A stretch of 43,499 nucleotides of DNA from Proteobacteria bacterium HN_bin10 (GCA_002083515.1 LWDN01000084.1:1-43499); one strand, 5' to 3'; positions 21,863 through 30,062 are shown, counted from the stretch's first letter. Translations and numbers: made by a program. The notes: generated by a model from the sequence alone, not told the origin.

Positions 21863-23290
21863 ATGCCGATGCGCGAGTATGCAAACTATGATGGGCTGGG
21901 GTTGGCCGAACTGGTGCGCAAGCGCGACGTGACGCCAGCGGAACTTCTGGACGCCGCGATCGAGCGGATCGAGCGCCACAATCCGAAACTCAACGCTGTC
22001 GTCCACAAGGCCTACGACGAAGCGCGCGCTGCTGCGTCGGGGGCGCTGCCGGATGGCCCGTTCAAGGGCGTGCCGTTTCTGATCAAGGATCTGGGCGTGC
22101 GGGTGAAGGGCTGGCCGCGCACCAGCGCCAGCCGTTTCGCTAAAATCGACGCCGACGCCGACGACAGCGAATTGACCACGCGCTACCGCGCCTCCGGCGT
22201 GGTGCTCGCCGGCAAGACCAACACGCCGGAATTCGGCATCCCTGGCGTCACCACTTCGGCGTTGCTGGGCCCGTGCCGCAATCCGTGGAACACCGATCAT
22301 ATTTCCGGCGGTTCCTCGGGCGGCGCCGCCTCGGCGGTGGCGGCGGGCATGGTTCCGCTCGCGCACGCGAGCGACGGTTTGGGCTCGATCCGCATTCCGG
22401 CTGCGTGCTGCGGGCTGGTCGGCCTCAAAGTGACGCGCGACCGCAATCCGAACGGCCTGCACGACACCGATCGCGTCATCGGCTTTTCGGTCGATCACGT
22501 CGTCTCGCGCACGGTGCGCGACAGTGCGGCCATGCTCGACGCTACATGCGCGCCGCAAGCGGCTAGCCCGTATGCGCAGCCGCAGCGGAGCGAGTCCTAT
22601 CTTGCCGAAGCCAGCCGCGCGCCGGGCAAGTTGCGGATCGCGTTTTCGAGCGAGACGCCGTCGGGCAATCCTGTCGATCCGGAGGTGCGGGCCGCGCTCG
22701 AACGTACAGCGGAAACGTTGAAAGCGCTCGGCCACGACGTGCGCGAAGAGGGGCTCGGCATCGATTATCGCGCACTCTACAAGGCGCAAGGCATCCTGAG
22801 CGCGTCGAACTTCGCCGCCAACATCAAACGCTGGATCGAGATCAAGGGCCGCGAACCGGGCGACGATATCGAAGGCCTGGCGCAGCGCGCCTATGAGGCC
22901 GGCAAGCGCATCTCCGGCCAGGACGCGCTGTGGGCGATGCAGGAGTTGCGGTTGCGCACGCGCGAAATCCTGCGCAAGTTCGAGACCTGGGACGTTTGGC
23001 TCTCGCCGGTGATGTGCACGCCGCCGCCGCGCGTCGATTTTCTGGACACGCTGATGGAGGACTTGAAGGAGTTCGATCGCCGCCAAGCGATGACGTTCGG
23101 TTTCACGCCGCCCTTCAATATGACCGGCCAGCCTTCGATGTCGCTGCCGTTGGCGCAGAGCAGCAGCAATCTGCCGATCGGCATGATGTTCACCGGCCGC
23201 TATGGCGATGAAGCGACCTTGTTCCGTCTCGCCGGGCAGTTGGAAAAGGAAATGCCCTGGAAGGATCGCAAGCCGCCGGTGTGGAATTGA
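21863..23290 (+). CDS. Amidase-signature family hydrolase
   Basis: A 475-residue amidase-signature enzyme hydrolysing carboxamides; the substrate is unknown. The Ser-cisSer-Lys triad is visible: Lys75 in PFLIKDLGVR, the Gly/Ser-rich loop HISGGSSGGAASAVAAG with Ser151/152, and the nucleophile Ser175 in DGLGSIRIPAACCGLVGLK. The closing region GQPSMSLPLAQSSSNLPIGM is also typical. It is not part of a GatCAB operon. The start is ATG 21863, with ATG 21869 as an alternative. It appears to be a single gene, about 70 bases upstream of a methyltransferase. Confidence 0.93.
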   Translation: MPMREYANYDGLGLAELVRKRDVTPAELLDAAIERIERHNPKLNAVVHKAYDEARAAASGALPDGPFKGVPFLIKDLGVRVKGWPRTSASRFAKIDADADDSELTTRYRASGVVLAGKTNTPEFGIPGVTTSALLGPCRNPWNTDHISGGSSGGAASAVAAGMVPLAHASDGLGSIRIPAACCGLVGLKVTRDRNPNGLHDTDRVIGFSVDHVVSRTVRDSAAMLDATCAPQAASPYAQPQRSESYLAEASRAPGKLRIAFSSETPSGNPVDPEVRAALERTAETLKALGHDVREEGLGIDYRALYKAQGILSASNFAANIKRWIEIKGREPGDDIEGLAQRAYEAGKRISGQDALWAMQELRLRTREILRKFETWDVWLSPVMCTPPPRVDFLDTLMEDLKEFDRRQAMTFGFTPPFNMTGQPSMSLPLAQSSSNLPIGMMFTGRYGDEATLFRLAGQLEKEMPWKDRKPPVWN

Positions 23291-23359
23291 ATCGCGTGTG
23301 ACCGCTGGCACGGCGCGCTGGCAAGGCGGTGGCTACGTAGCGGCGCGAAAGGATCGATC

Positions 23360-24175
23360 ATGAATCCGAACAAGGCGCTCTGGGAGAAGGGCGATTTCAC
23401 CCGCATCGCCGCGGCGATGCGCGAAAGCGGCGATGCGCTGATCGAGAGCATCGGCGTCAGGCCTGGCATGAAGGTGCTCGATCTCGGCTGCGGCGACGGC
23501 ACCACGGCTTTGCCCGCTGCGCAGCGCGGGGCCGATGTGCTGGGCGTCGATATCGCCGCCAATCTGGTCGCCGCCGGCAATCGCCGCGCGCAGGAGGCGG
23601 GACTCAACAATCTCCGCTTTCAGGAAGGCGATGCGTCCAATCTCGAAGGCATCGCCGATAGGCAGTTCGATCTGGTGGTGTCGATCTTCGGGGCCATGTT
23701 CGCGCCCAAGCCGTTCGATGTCGCCAAGGAAATGGTGCGCGTGACCAAGCCCGGCGGGCGCATCGTTATGGGCAACTGGATTCCGGGCGATCCAACGCTC
23801 GTCGCGCAGATCCTGAAGATCAGCGCCGCCTACACGCCGCCGCCGCCGGAGGGTTTCATCAGCCCGGTGACTTGGGGCGTCGAGGCGAACGTCATCGAGC
23901 GCTTCGGCGCCGCGGGCGTCGCGGCCGCGCACATCGTCTGCCGTCCGGAGACCTACACGTTCAACTTCGCCGGCCCGCCAAAGGCGTTTCTGAACGAGTT
24001 CCGCAATTTCTACGGCCCGACCATGAATGCGTTCGATGCGGCCGAGAAAAACGGCAAAGCCGATGCGCTACGCGGCGAACTCGAAGCTTTGTTCGAAGCG
24101 CAGAACCGGAGCGGCCGCGCCGACCTAACCAGCATTCCCGCGACCTATCTGCGGGTCACGGTGAACAAGGCTTAG
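23360..24175 (+). CDS. Class I SAM-dependent methyltransferase
   Basis: A 271-residue soluble methyltransferase with Rossmann-type SAM binding. Motif I is VLDLGCGDGTTALPAA (about 39-54), then ADVLGVDIAANLVAAG with the ribose-binding Asp, EGDASNLEG, and FDLVVSIFGAMFAPKPFDVAKEMVRVTKPGGRIVMGNW. The pattern is that of UbiE/methyltransf_11-type enzymes acting on small molecules. The C-terminal region (ETYTFNFAGPPKAFLNEFRN) defines a subgroup I recall only as uncharacterised. AAAGGA lies 8 bases before the ATG. The 3' end overlaps the convergent phaR by four bases. Confidence 0.9.
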   Translation: MNPNKALWEKGDFTRIAAAMRESGDALIESIGVRPGMKVLDLGCGDGTTALPAAQRGADVLGVDIAANLVAAGNRRAQEAGLNNLRFQEGDASNLEGIADRQFDLVVSIFGAMFAPKPFDVAKEMVRVTKPGGRIVMGNWIPGDPTLVAQILKISAAYTPPPPEGFISPVTWGVEANVIERFGAAGVAAAHIVCRPETYTFNFAGPPKAFLNEFRNFYGPTMNAFDAAEKNGKADALRGELEALFEAQNRSGRADLTSIPATYLRVTVNKA

Positions 24176-24807
24176 CGCTTCGCCATCAGATCGAGCTGCT
24201 TTTGCATCGCCGCCATTTGGCGGCGCAGTTCGGCGAGCTGTTCGTCCTTGTCTTCGTCGTCGCTCTTGGGCGTCATGCCGGGCATTCCGGGCATGCCGCT
24301 CGCCGCGAACGGCGCCCAAACCTTCATCGCCTGCTGGAACAGCGCCATGTTGCGCTGCGCCTGTTCCTCGAACGCCGCCATCGGCGTGGTGGCGCCGAAC
24401 GCGCGCGACATGTTCTCGCGCATCTGTTCTTGCGCCTTGGAGAAACTCTCCATGCTCATTTCGAGATACGGCGGCAGGAAGCCCTGCATCTGGTCGCCAT
24501 AGAAGCGGATGAGGCGGCGCAGGAACTGCACCGGCAGCAGATTCTGGCCGCGGCTTTCTTGTTCGAAAATGATCTGGGTCAGCACCGAGCGGGTGATGTC
24601 TTCGCCGGTCTTGGCGTCGAGCACGATGAAGTCCGTGCCTTCGCGCACCATGCTGGAGAGGTCTTCGAGCGTGACGTACTTGCTCTCATCGGTGTTGTAG
24701 AGGCGCCGGTTGGCGTATTTCTTGATGACAACCGGCTCGTCTTGCTGGGCTGCTCCGCCGCCGGCGTCGCCCGCCGCTTGGCCCGTCGAATCCGCCACCT
24801 GGTGCAT
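24172..24807 (-). CDS. phaR: Polyhydroxyalkanoate synthesis repressor PhaR
   Basis: Transcriptional repressor that also binds PHA granules and controls phasin and PHA genes. The 211-residue product has the PHB-accumulation regulator DNA-binding domain at about residues 26-85 (VVIKKYANRRLYNTDESKYV, TLEDLSSMVREG, SVLTQIIFEQESRGQNLLPV). The PHB-binding segment follows (FLRRLIRFYGDQMQGFLPPYLEMSM), and the end is helical and Met/Gln-rich (LAELRRQMAAMQKQLDLM). It is divergent from the acetyl-CoA acetyltransferase at 25013, the usual PHA-locus arrangement, and may regulate it. Confidence 0.94.
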   Translation of the reverse strand: MHQVADSTGQAAGDAGGGAAQQDEPVVIKKYANRRLYNTDESKYVTLEDLSSMVREGTDFIVLDAKTGEDITRSVLTQIIFEQESRGQNLLPVQFLRRLIRFYGDQMQGFLPPYLEMSMESFSKAQEQMRENMSRAFGATTPMAAFEEQAQRNMALFQQAMKVWAPFAASGMPGMPGMTPKSDDEDKDEQLAELRRQMAAMQKQLDLMAKR

Positions 24808-25012
24808 CCCTCTGAATTTCTGGCGCCCGCGAAGGCGGGGGCCACGCCTCTAAATCCCGCGTCCTTCGCCGCAATGCAAGACAAAGACGCTGTTTTCGCC
24901 AGCCGCAGGCGGTGGAGACGGTTGGAATTCGCGCGCCGCATGTGCGATAGGGCTTGGACCCGAGACTTCCTTCCCAACCAACGCCTTCGGGCGTTCAGGA
25001 GCGTGAGTTCCC
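24808..25012. promoter_or_regulatory. Divergent phaR/thiolase intergenic region
   Basis: This stretch of about 205 bases must hold both promoters. It contains a hairpin CCCGCGAAGGCGGG (24826-24839) of a type that recurs as dispersed repeats in many alphaproteobacteria. PhaR sites are expected in such regions but I cannot point to one. Confidence 0.4.
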
Positions 25013-26185
25013 ATGACCGACATCGTCATCGTCGCCGCCGCCCGCACGCCTGTCGGATCGTTTAACGGCGCCTTTGCTGCAGTGCCCGCGCACGAGCTCG
25101 GCAAGACCGCGATCACGGCCGCGCTGCAGCGCGCCAAGGTCGACGCCAAGGAGGTGTCGGAAGTCGTGCTGGGCCAAGTGCTCACCGCCAATCAGGGCAT
25201 GAACCCGGCCCGCCAGGCCAGCCGCGCCGCCGGCGTGCCGGACGACAGCCCGGCCTGGTCGTTGAACCAGGTCTGCGGTTCGGGGCTGCGCGCCGTCGTC
25301 GTCGGCTATCAGCAGATCAAGGCGGGCGATGCGAAGATCGTGGTCGCCGGCGGCCAGGAGAACATGAGCCTCAGCCCGCACGTGGCGCATCTGCGCAACG
25401 GCCAGAAGATGGGCGATCTCGGGTTTGCCGACTCGATGATCAAGGACGGCCTGACCGACGTCTTCAATCAATATCACATGGGCATCACCGCCGAGAACGT
25501 CGCCGAGAAGTGGCAGATCACCCGCGCCGAGCAGGACGAGTTCGCCACCAAGTCGCAGCAGAAGGCGAGCGCGGCGCAGAAGGCGGGCAAGTTCAAGGAC
25601 GAGATCGTCGCCGTCACCGTGTCCGGCCGCAAGGGCGATGTGGTGGTCGAGAACGACGAGTACATCAAGCACGACGCGACGCTTGAGGGCGCCGCCAAGC
25701 TGCGCGCGGCGTTCAAGAAGGACGGCACGGTGACGGCCGCCAACGCATCGGGCATCAATGACGGGGCGGCGGCGCTGGTGCTGATGAGCGCCGACGAAGC
25801 CAAGGCGCGCGGGCTGACGCCGCTGGCGCGCATCGCCTCGTGGGCCTCGCGCGGCGTCGACCCGACGGTGATGGGCGTTGGGCCCATTCCATCCTCGAAG
25901 GCGGCGCTGGAGAAGGCGGGCTGGAAGGTCTCCGATCTCGATCTGGTCGAAGCCAACGAAGCGTTCGCGGCGCAGGCCTGCGCGGTGAACAAGGACATGG
26001 GCTGGGATCCGGCCATCGTGAACGTCAATGGCGGCGCTATCGCCATCGGCCACCCCATCGGCGCTTCGGGCGCGCGTGTGTTGACGACGTTGCTCTACGA
26101 AATGCAGCGCGCCAACAAGAAGCGCGGCCTCGCTACGCTCTGCATCGGCGGCGGCATGGGCATCGCGGTGTGCGTGGAGCGGTGA
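25013..26185 (+). CDS. phaA: Acetyl-CoA C-acetyltransferase (thiolase)
   Basis: Biosynthetic thiolase that condenses two acetyl-CoA to acetoacetyl-CoA, first step of polyhydroxybutyrate synthesis. The 390-residue length and residues match the family. The nucleophile is Cys88 (NQVCGSGLRAV), His347 is in GGAIAIGHPIGASGARV, and the acid/base is Cys377 in LCIGGGMGIAVCVER. It begins MTDIVIVAAARTPVGSF. No phaB reductase follows, so the pathway must be completed elsewhere. The divergent phaR supports a PHA role over general fatty-acid metabolism, hence the symbol; atoB would be an equally acceptable name. Confidence 0.93.
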   Translation: MTDIVIVAAARTPVGSFNGAFAAVPAHELGKTAITAALQRAKVDAKEVSEVVLGQVLTANQGMNPARQASRAAGVPDDSPAWSLNQVCGSGLRAVVVGYQQIKAGDAKIVVAGGQENMSLSPHVAHLRNGQKMGDLGFADSMIKDGLTDVFNQYHMGITAENVAEKWQITRAEQDEFATKSQQKASAAQKAGKFKDEIVAVTVSGRKGDVVVENDEYIKHDATLEGAAKLRAAFKKDGTVTAANASGINDGAAALVLMSADEAKARGLTPLARIASWASRGVDPTVMGVGPIPSSKAALEKAGWKVSDLDLVEANEAFAAQACAVNKDMGWDPAIVNVNGGAIAIGHPIGASGARVLTTLLYEMQRANKKRGLATLCIGGGMGIAVCVER

Positions 26186-26284
26186 GGAAGGCACACAGAG
26201 TGCGATGATCTTTAATCTGATTAAGTCTGCCTTTGACCGGAGCGGGTATTCGAAGGGCGGCGCATATCGTATAACTGTCCGCGC

Positions 26285-26659
26285 ATGGCCTACGTTCGTC
26301 CCACTGCGATGCGAACCTGTGCTGGCTGGATGTCGATAGCTCTGCTTGTGCTCGTCGAATTGCTCGCTGCGCTGTTGGTTCTCGCTGGCGGTTGGGGCTT
26401 TGTGGTCATGTTCCTCGCGGTTCCAGTCGCCTTAGATTCGAAGCCTCGAGGCTGGCGGTTTCTATTTAACACCGCCCTTGTACTGACCTCAGCCTCCGCA
26501 GGCTTGACTGCGGTGTTGCTTGCGCAAAGGCCGCTATGGGCGGACAATTTGATTGATGCCTTGAACTTAGTGGCTCTTCCAGCCCTCTGGCTATTCATTG
26601 GTCTGTTCGCATCGCTGGCGCTCTGGAAATACAGCAAGCAACCCGCCAAGTTCGAATGA
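26285..26659 (+). CDS. Four-helix membrane protein, lower GC, unknown
   Basis: A 124-residue protein with hydrophobic helices at about 15-35 (MSIALLVLVELLAALLVLAG), 36-52, 61-80 and 92-113 (LVALPALWLFIGLFASLALW), and no recognisable motif. The start is ATG 26285, or ATG 26309 if the short hydrophilic leader is not real. The gene and the 100 bases before it are noticeably richer in A and T than the surroundings, which suggests later arrival. It converges on the methyltransferase gene ending at 26684. Nothing indicates a function. Confidence 0.6.
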   Translation: MAYVRPTAMRTCAGWMSIALLVLVELLAALLVLAGGWGFVVMFLAVPVALDSKPRGWRFLFNTALVLTSASAGLTAVLLAQRPLWADNLIDALNLVALPALWLFIGLFASLALWKYSKQPAKFE

Positions 26660-26683
26660 CCTCGATAGCAGACCTGCGCGCCG

Positions 26684-27328
26684 TTACTTCAGCCTCCACA
26701 CCGCCGCGCGTTTGATCTCGGCGTCCTCGAGCGCGCGGGTGACGGGGATGTCGTAGGCGGCGATCTGTTCGAGTTTGTCGCGCGGCAGATAGGTGCGGCC
26801 GGGATCGCCGATGAGGACGGTTTTGCCGGCGGCTTGCTGTTCGATTAGCCACGCCAACACGCGCGGGGCCAAATCGCGATCGTAGAAGAGATCGCCGACG
26901 AGTATGACGTCAGCATCGGTCGGCTGGCCGACAGGATCGGCGTCGCTGGTTTCGATGTTGACGTCGTTGAACTCGGCGTTGAGCCGCGCGGCGTGCGCGG
27001 CAAACGCATCGATATCGATGGCGAGCGCAGATGTGGCGCCAGCCTTCATCGCGGCGATGGCGACCAGTCCGGAGCCGGAGGCAACGTCGATGACGGTCTC
27101 GCCGCGCACCGTGTCAGGGTGATCGAGCACATAACGCGCTAAGGCTTGGCCGCCCGCCCAAGCGAAGGCCCAGAAGGGCGGCGGCAGGCCGAGTTCGCCA
27201 AGTTGTTCTTCCGTCAACTCCCACAAGCTCACGGCGTCATCGGCGAGATAGAGCGTGAGCTCCGGCACGTGGCTCGGCGCCAGAATGCGCGTGTTCTCGC
27301 GGATGAAGGCGGGGATATTCGCAATCAT
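26684..27328 (-). CDS. ETFB lysine methyltransferase-like / Nnt1-type protein methyltransferase
   Basis: A 214-residue SAM-dependent methyltransferase resembling the bacterial relatives of ETFB-KMT, which methylates the electron-transfer flavoprotein beta subunit. It has IRENTRILAPSHVPELTLYL at the N-terminus, then LPPPFWAFAWAGGQALARYV, the SAM motif VIDVASGSGLVAIAAMKAGA, and the DxxY-like catalytic stretch VILVGDLFYDRDLAPRVLAW. ATG 27328 gives the family start. The frame continues upstream through a palindromic repeat, which provides GGGGAGGGGGAG directly before the ATG as ribosome binding site. The substrate assignment is from family memory only. Confidence 0.78.
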   Translation of the reverse strand: MIANIPAFIRENTRILAPSHVPELTLYLADDAVSLWELTEEQLGELGLPPPFWAFAWAGGQALARYVLDHPDTVRGETVIDVASGSGLVAIAAMKAGATSALAIDIDAFAAHAARLNAEFNDVNIETSDADPVGQPTDADVILVGDLFYDRDLAPRVLAWLIEQQAAGKTVLIGDPGRTYLPRDKLEQIAAYDIPVTRALEDAEIKRAAVWRLK

Positions 27329-27368
27329 CTCCCCCTCCCCGCGAGGGGAGGGGGCAGGGGGTGGGGTG
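27329..27368 (+). repeat. GC-rich palindromic repeat, family C, direct copy
   Basis: CTCCCCCTCCCCGCGAGGGG followed by AGGGGGCAGGGGGTGGGGTG, nearly identical to 18941-18985. It touches the ATG of the methyltransferase on the minus strand. An inverted partner lies at 27440-27477. Confidence 0.9.
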
Positions 27369-27439
27369 ATGCGCCAGTGTCGGCGCGTTCGCAAAGCATT
27401 GGCCGCGCTCTACGCGCAGAAGCGTTGAACGTCGAGGTT

Positions 27440-27477
27440 CACCCCACCCCCTGCCCCCTCCTCTCGAGAGGAGGGGG
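27440..27477 (-). repeat. GC-rich palindromic repeat, family C, inverted copy
   Basis: CACCCCACCCCCTGCCCCCT followed by CCTCTCGAGAGGAGGGGG, the reverse complement layout of the 27329 copy across a 71-base spacer. It abuts the stop codon of the desaturase gene and could serve as its terminator. Confidence 0.9.
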
Positions 27478-28401
27478 TTAGGCCGGAGCGAGCTGCTTTG
27501 ATGATGCTTCACTCAGCACCGCGAAATAGCCGGGCGAAATGTGCATGCGCGACCAATAGCCCTTGTCCATCAGCGCATTGTGCAGACTTTGCAGGCGATA
27601 GCAGGGCACGTGCATGAAGACATGGTGTTCGCCGTGGAAGTGCACCCAATAGGGGGCAATGAACAGGCGCTCGAACACATTCGCCAAGGTCGTGCGCGCG
27701 TGCGTGAACGGATCCTCGCGCGCCTCGACGCAGGCATGTTCGGCGATGTTGCGCAGCCGCGTGATCAGCGGATACCAGGTCGCCATCGCCACGAGCCAGA
27801 GCGCGAAGTACGTCCACCAATAACCCGCGAGCGTCAGGGCGGCGAGCAAGAGCGCATTGAAGATCAGAAAATGCGCTGTGGTGGGATTGACGAGCTGACC
27901 TTTTTTCAGAGCGCCGAACAACTGCATGCGGCGCTGCTTGAAGAACGTCTGCCCGGTCAAGTCGCGCACGATCTTGCGGAACAATGAGGCGCGCGTAACC
28001 GGGAAGGGCGCCGAGAGCCCGATATCGGGATCCTCCGGCTGTTCGGTGTATTTGTGGTGCTTCAGATGATAGTCTCGATAGGCGTGCAGGCGCACGCCCA
28101 CCGGCGCCGCGCAGAGCCACTCGCCGACCCAATCGTTGATCTTCTGGCTTGGGTGCAGCGCGCCGTGCGCGGCGTCGTGCATGAGAATGGCGAGCCCCAA
28201 TTGGCGCGCACCGATCAGCATGACGGCAAGCACGTACGTCAGCGGGTTGGGCCAGACGACGAACATGGCGCCGGCGGCGACGATCAGCCCCCAGGCGCCG
28301 GCCACGCAAGCGAGCCCGCGCCAGGAGGAGCGCGCCGAAAACCGCGCCCACTCCTCCGGCGTGAACACCTCTTTAGGATCAATGCGGGCGACCGCTGGCA
28401 T
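27478..28401 (-). CDS. Membrane fatty acid desaturase
   Basis: Di-iron membrane desaturase introducing a double bond into fatty acyl chains or a related lipid. The about 307-residue product has the three histidine boxes: HDAAHG (after GARQLGLAILM), HLKHHKYTEQPEDPDIG, and HGEHHVFMHVPCY near the C-terminus, with paired hydrophobic helices between them. ATG 28401 (MPAVARIDPKEVFTPEEW) is the best start; ATG 28416 is possible, and the frame extends much farther upstream only as an antisense shadow of the Crp gene. It is divergent from the Crp/Fnr gene, which could regulate it. Regiospecificity is unknown. Confidence 0.9.
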   Translation of the reverse strand: MPAVARIDPKEVFTPEEWARFSARSSWRGLACVAGAWGLIVAAGAMFVVWPNPLTYVLAVMLIGARQLGLAILMHDAAHGALHPSQKINDWVGEWLCAAPVGVRLHAYRDYHLKHHKYTEQPEDPDIGLSAPFPVTRASLFRKIVRDLTGQTFFKQRRMQLFGALKKGQLVNPTTAHFLIFNALLLAALTLAGYWWTYFALWLVAMATWYPLITRLRNIAEHACVEAREDPFTHARTTLANVFERLFIAPYWVHFHGEHHVFMHVPCYRLQSLHNALMDKGYWSRMHISPGYFAVLSEASSKQLAPA

Positions 28402-28440
28402 ACGCCATCTTAGCATGGTCCCGTTCGCAGGAGAATTGCC

Positions 28441-29067
28441 GTGGCAGACAGCCTCGCCGACATCGCCGCCCAGGCTGGAGCGCACCCCATCCACGCTTCG
28501 CAGGGACAGGTCATGTTTCGGCCCGAGGACCCTTGCCAAGGGTTTATCACCCTGCGTCGGGGCTCGCTGAGAGTGGCGCTCACCTCGGCTGGAGGGCGCG
28601 AGATCGTGCTCTATCGGGTGCGGCCAGGAGAGGTTTGCTTGCAAACGTTCTCGTGCCTGGTCGAGCACAAACACTACGCCGCCGAGGGGGTGGCGGAGGA
28701 GGAGGTCGACGCGCTGCTCGTACCGCCGGAGGTCTTCGATCGCCTCATGGCTGAGAACGAGCGCTTCAGGTCGGCGGTGCTGGGATCGGTGGCGGCGCGG
28801 TTTTCCGACTTCGAGCGCGTGGTCGAGACGCTGGCCTTTACCGGGTTGGAGGCTCGCGTCGCCGAGGCGCTCCTGCGCCGCGCGGGTGCAAGCGGCGTGG
28901 TCAGTGCGACGCATGAGGGGCTTGCCGCCGAGATCGGTTCGGCCCGCGAAGCGGTGAGCCGCCAATTGGGCTTGTTTGCGCGCCAGGGTCTGGTGGAACT
29001 CGCGCGCGGGCGCGTGGTTCTGAAACGACGCGGCGCCCTGTCGCGGCTTGCACATCCGGATGTGTGA
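28441..29067 (+). CDS. Crp/Fnr-family transcriptional regulator
   Basis: A 208-residue regulator with an N-terminal cNMP-binding-like beta barrel (QGFITLRRGSLRVALTSAGG, then LYRVRPGEVCLQTFSCLVEH) and a C-terminal winged helix. The HTH is GLAAEIGSAREAVSRQLGLF, followed by QGLVELARGRVVL. The start is GTG 28441. It lacks the N-terminal Fnr iron-sulfur cysteine cluster, but two cysteines sit in the effector-pocket region (EVCLQTFSC), which could make it redox- or sulfur-responsive (inference). A DUF2892 gene follows at once, a pairing seen in sulfur or redox operons. It may also control the divergent desaturase. Confidence 0.88.
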   Translation: MADSLADIAAQAGAHPIHASQGQVMFRPEDPCQGFITLRRGSLRVALTSAGGREIVLYRVRPGEVCLQTFSCLVEHKHYAAEGVAEEEVDALLVPPEVFDRLMAENERFRSAVLGSVAARFSDFERVVETLAFTGLEARVAEALLRRAGASGVVSATHEGLAAEIGSAREAVSRQLGLFARQGLVELARGRVVLKRRGALSRLAHPDV

Positions 29068-29131
29068 TCTCGTCACCGACGAAGCGCCTCTTACGATGCA
29101 AGGTGGGCTTATCGGAGAAGTGGAGACTCAC

Positions 29132-29326
29132 ATGAAAACGAATGAAGGCGCCGTGGATAGAGTTCTGCGTGTGGTGGTCGGCGCCGGAATCTTGTCGCTG
29201 GCGTTCGTCGGCCCGCAGACGCCTTGGGCCTATCTCGGCGTCATCCCGCTATTGACCGGCCTCGTCGGTTTCTGCCCGCTCTATGCGGTTCTTGGCGTCA
29301 ACACCTGCGGCGTGCGCAAGACCTAG
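29132..29326 (+). CDS. DUF2892 small membrane protein
   Basis: A 64-residue protein from ATG 29132 (GGAG lies 9 bases upstream). It matches the DUF2892/YgaP-like membrane module: MKTNEGAVDRVLRVVVGAGI, a helix, PWAYLGVIPLLTGLVGFCPL, then YAVLGVNTCGVRK. The closing FCPLY..LGVNTC with its two cysteines is the family hallmark. In YgaP this module anchors a rhodanese domain; here it stands alone. It lies 64 bases after the Crp/Fnr gene and is likely co-regulated with it. The 3' end overlaps the convergent ArsR gene by four bases. Confidence 0.88.
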   Translation: MKTNEGAVDRVLRVVVGAGILSLAFVGPQTPWAYLGVIPLLTGLVGFCPLYAVLGVNTCGVRKT

Positions 29327-30021
29327 GCAGGAGGATCTGCAAAGGCGAACACGCGCCGTAACCCCGCTTCGCCCATTTTGGTGAATTCGAGCACGCGGCT
29401 GCCGCGCTTCTGTTCAGCCCAGTGGCGTTCGAAAATCTGATCGAGGATTGCAGCGCCCAGCGCGCCGGCGAGGTGGTGGCGGCGTACGCTCCAGTCCAGG
29501 CAGGCGCGGCAAAGCGGGCGCGCGCCTTGCTCCAACTCCTCGATGTCGACGCCGAAGGTCTGCACCTTCACGCGCCCGAGCCTAGTGAGCGCAAACGTCT
29601 TCTCCGGGCCGGGCGCGATCCATTTGTTCTTCTTGAAGGCGTCGAACAGCGCCACGCCGAGATCGCCAGCGAGGTGATCGTAGCAGACGCGGGCGCGCCG
29701 CAACGCCGGTTCCTTCGGGCCGGGGCGTGTGCGCAGCGCCTTGGCCCGCGCGGCGACGCCCATGAGCGTTTCGAGAAGCGCAGCCACGTCGGCGTCGGCC
29801 AAACGATAATAGCGGTGCCGCCCTTGTGCTTCGACCGCGACGAGGCCGCCATCGACAAGCTTGTTTAAGTGCGAACTCGCGGTCTGCTTGGTGACGCCGG
29901 CTTCCAACGCCAGCTCGCTCGCGGTGAAGGCGTCGCCGTTCAACAGCGCCGTCAGCATGTTGGCGCGGGCGGGATCGCCGACCATGGCGGCGATGGCGGC
30001 GATGTTGGGGCCATCTCTCAT
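29323..30021 (-). CDS. ArsR-family winged-helix regulator
   Basis: A 232-residue regulator beginning MRDGPNIAAIAAMVGDPARA at ATG 30021. The N-terminal 90 residues are an ArsR winged helix: MLTALLNGDAFTASELALEA, then GVTKQTASSHLNKLVDGGLV and RHRYYRLADADVAALLETLM. The long C-terminal half is an uncharacterised domain found in one ArsR subgroup, with cysteines at ARVCYDHLAG and GARPLCRACLDWSVRRHHLA that could bind metal or sense oxidation. A perfect inverted repeat just upstream (30039-30062) is its likely operator. It is divergent from the NIPSNAP/ABM gene pair, its probable targets. Confidence 0.88.
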   Translation of the reverse strand: MRDGPNIAAIAAMVGDPARANMLTALLNGDAFTASELALEAGVTKQTASSHLNKLVDGGLVAVEAQGRHRYYRLADADVAALLETLMGVAARAKALRTRPGPKEPALRRARVCYDHLAGDLGVALFDAFKKNKWIAPGPEKTFALTRLGRVKVQTFGVDIEELEQGARPLCRACLDWSVRRHHLAGALGAAILDQIFERHWAEQKRGSRVLEFTKMGEAGLRRVFAFADPPA

Positions 30022-30038
30022 AGAACGCTCACATGGGG

Positions 30039-30062
30039 ACGGTTCGATCATAATCGAACCGT
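30039..30062. promoter_or_regulatory. Perfect inverted repeat, probable ArsR operator
   Basis: ACGGTTCGAT-CATA-ATCGAACCGT: two perfect ten-base arms with a four-base centre, in the 86-base gap between the divergent ArsR and NIPSNAP genes. It lies 17 bases before the ArsR start. The form (TTCGAT/ATCGAA dyad) suits a dimeric winged-helix repressor controlling both directions. Confidence 0.72.

Noticed and set aside
21842..23311. 489-codon minus-strand frame opposite the amidase
   Set aside because: Antisense shadow of a gene with a complete catalytic triad.
24995..26194. 399-codon minus-strand frame opposite the thiolase
   Set aside because: Antisense shadow; the thiolase has all three catalytic residues.
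28402..29076. Upstream extension of the desaturase frame on the minus strand
   Set aside because: It runs antisense through the Crp/Fnr gene, has no desaturase similarity, and the family start is at 28401 or 28416.
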